The notes beneath the pieces were generated by a model, which saw nothing but the letters and a program-made list of their open reading frames with translations, had not been told where the DNA came from and did no database searches. Shown here in pieces: positions 63,829 through 64,000 of a DNA stretch of 64,000 nt; the stretch's first letter is position 1; every line of letters starts with the position of its first letter. This DNA is from Bog-756 sp963718405 (GTDB taxonomy: Bacteria; Actinomycetota; Acidimicrobiia; Acidimicrobiales; RAAP-2): contig CAVQYZ010000004.1 of assembly GCA_963718405.1 (NCBI GenBank), forward strand, positions 186,001-250,000, given 5' to 3'. The position numbers were made by a program, and so were the translations under genes.

Positions 63829-63872
63829 GCACCCTGCCCTGCACCCTGCACCCTGCACCCTGGACCCTGCAC
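63829..63872. repeat. 7 bp tandem repeat (GCACCCT)n
   Basis: GCACCCT repeated about six times, one copy shortened to GCCCT and one altered to GGACCCT, in the intergenic region between ppk2 and the next gene. A slippage-prone microsatellite; it could also vary promoter spacing. Confidence 0.85.
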
Positions 63873-63961
63873 GCTGGGGGTGCTCGGGGGTACCGTGCGG
63901 GGAGCGGGCTGGGACCAGGGGCCCGTGGACACCGGGGGAGACAGCCAGTGGGGGAGATGCC

Positions 63962-64000
63962 GTGAGTGCCGAGAGCAACGCCCATGCCAACAAGGAGATT
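63962..64000 (+). CDS. 3' partial gene start, product unknown
   Basis: GTG 63962 with GGGGGAGA 6 bp upstream opens VSAESNAHANKEI, running off the window. Too short for family assignment; the NAHANKEI opening is reminiscent of SnoaL/NTF2-like proteins but that is only a guess. Confidence 0.45.
   Translation, partial: MSAESNAHANKEI

Overview
This 64 kb window is high-GC DNA with tightly packed genes, frequent GTG starts and many ATGA/GTGA stop-start overlaps. The gene content suggests an environmental actinobacterium: P450, acyl-CoA synthetase, F420-type LLM and PPOX proteins, DUF2510, WYL and PadR regulators, Ku/LigD, Lhr, and secreted proteins with 'DGGVFAFGDA' repeats. The repeats and the lipid/sterol-like gene mix fit the Acidimicrobiia best; this placement is inference. 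No rRNA, tRNA, CRISPR array or insertion sequence was recognised.

Layout. 0-8.6 kb: partial enoyl-CoA hydratase/isomerase, Eis-like acetyltransferase, a sulfotransferase / MBL alkylsulfatase-like / SDR / VOC operon, and a divergent MFS exporter-TetR pair with two matching operators. 8.0-13.8 kb: second TetR, then a P450-phosphotransferase-FadD operon and an unknown lipocalin-like protein. 14.0-17.4 kb: PadR, DrrA/DrrB-type ABC exporter, methyltransferase. 17.4-22.5 kb: LLM oxidoreductase, DUF2510 protein, EAL protein, SDR, small unknown. 22.5-26.5 kb: NHEJ locus, ligD (heavily frameshifted) divergent from ku. 26.5-35.8 kb: zinc-ribbon peptide, NRDE protein, hydrolase, alcohol dehydrogenase, WYL-DinB pair, MFS, acetyl-CoA synthetase, Cys-rich protein.

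35.1-43.3 kb is a long leftward operon, mostly stop-start coupled: NAD-epimerase, GH26-like lipoprotein, GT2 polysaccharide synthase, a 47-residue membrane peptide, GH16, a methyltransferase joined in frame to agmatine deiminase, and N-carbamoylputrescine amidase. It couples an apparent exopolysaccharide machine to putrescine synthesis and is my strongest candidate for an undescribed system. It is preceded by a 1 kb poorly coding stretch with a 19 bp palindrome and 22 bp direct repeats.

44-52.4 kb: PPOX, UspA, Lhr helicase, SoxR with a divergent SDR-QueA-like pair. 52.5-56.1 kb: secreted beta-propeller/repeat protein and TAP-type lipoprotein hydrolase. 56.2-60.6 kb: second candidate system, an E1 alpha/beta 2-oxoacid dehydrogenase with a free-standing lipoyl domain, an SnoaL-like protein and a KstD-like flavoprotein, but no E2 or E3. 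60.7-64 kb: enoyl-CoA hydratase family protein, SRPBCC protein, adenylate kinase and PPK2.

Caution: about a dozen genes carry single-base frameshifts, and ligD alone has roughly ten, usually in G/C runs and with protein similarity resuming directly in the next frame. This looks more like uncorrected assembly indels than decay. Spans for those genes are given across the frameshift.
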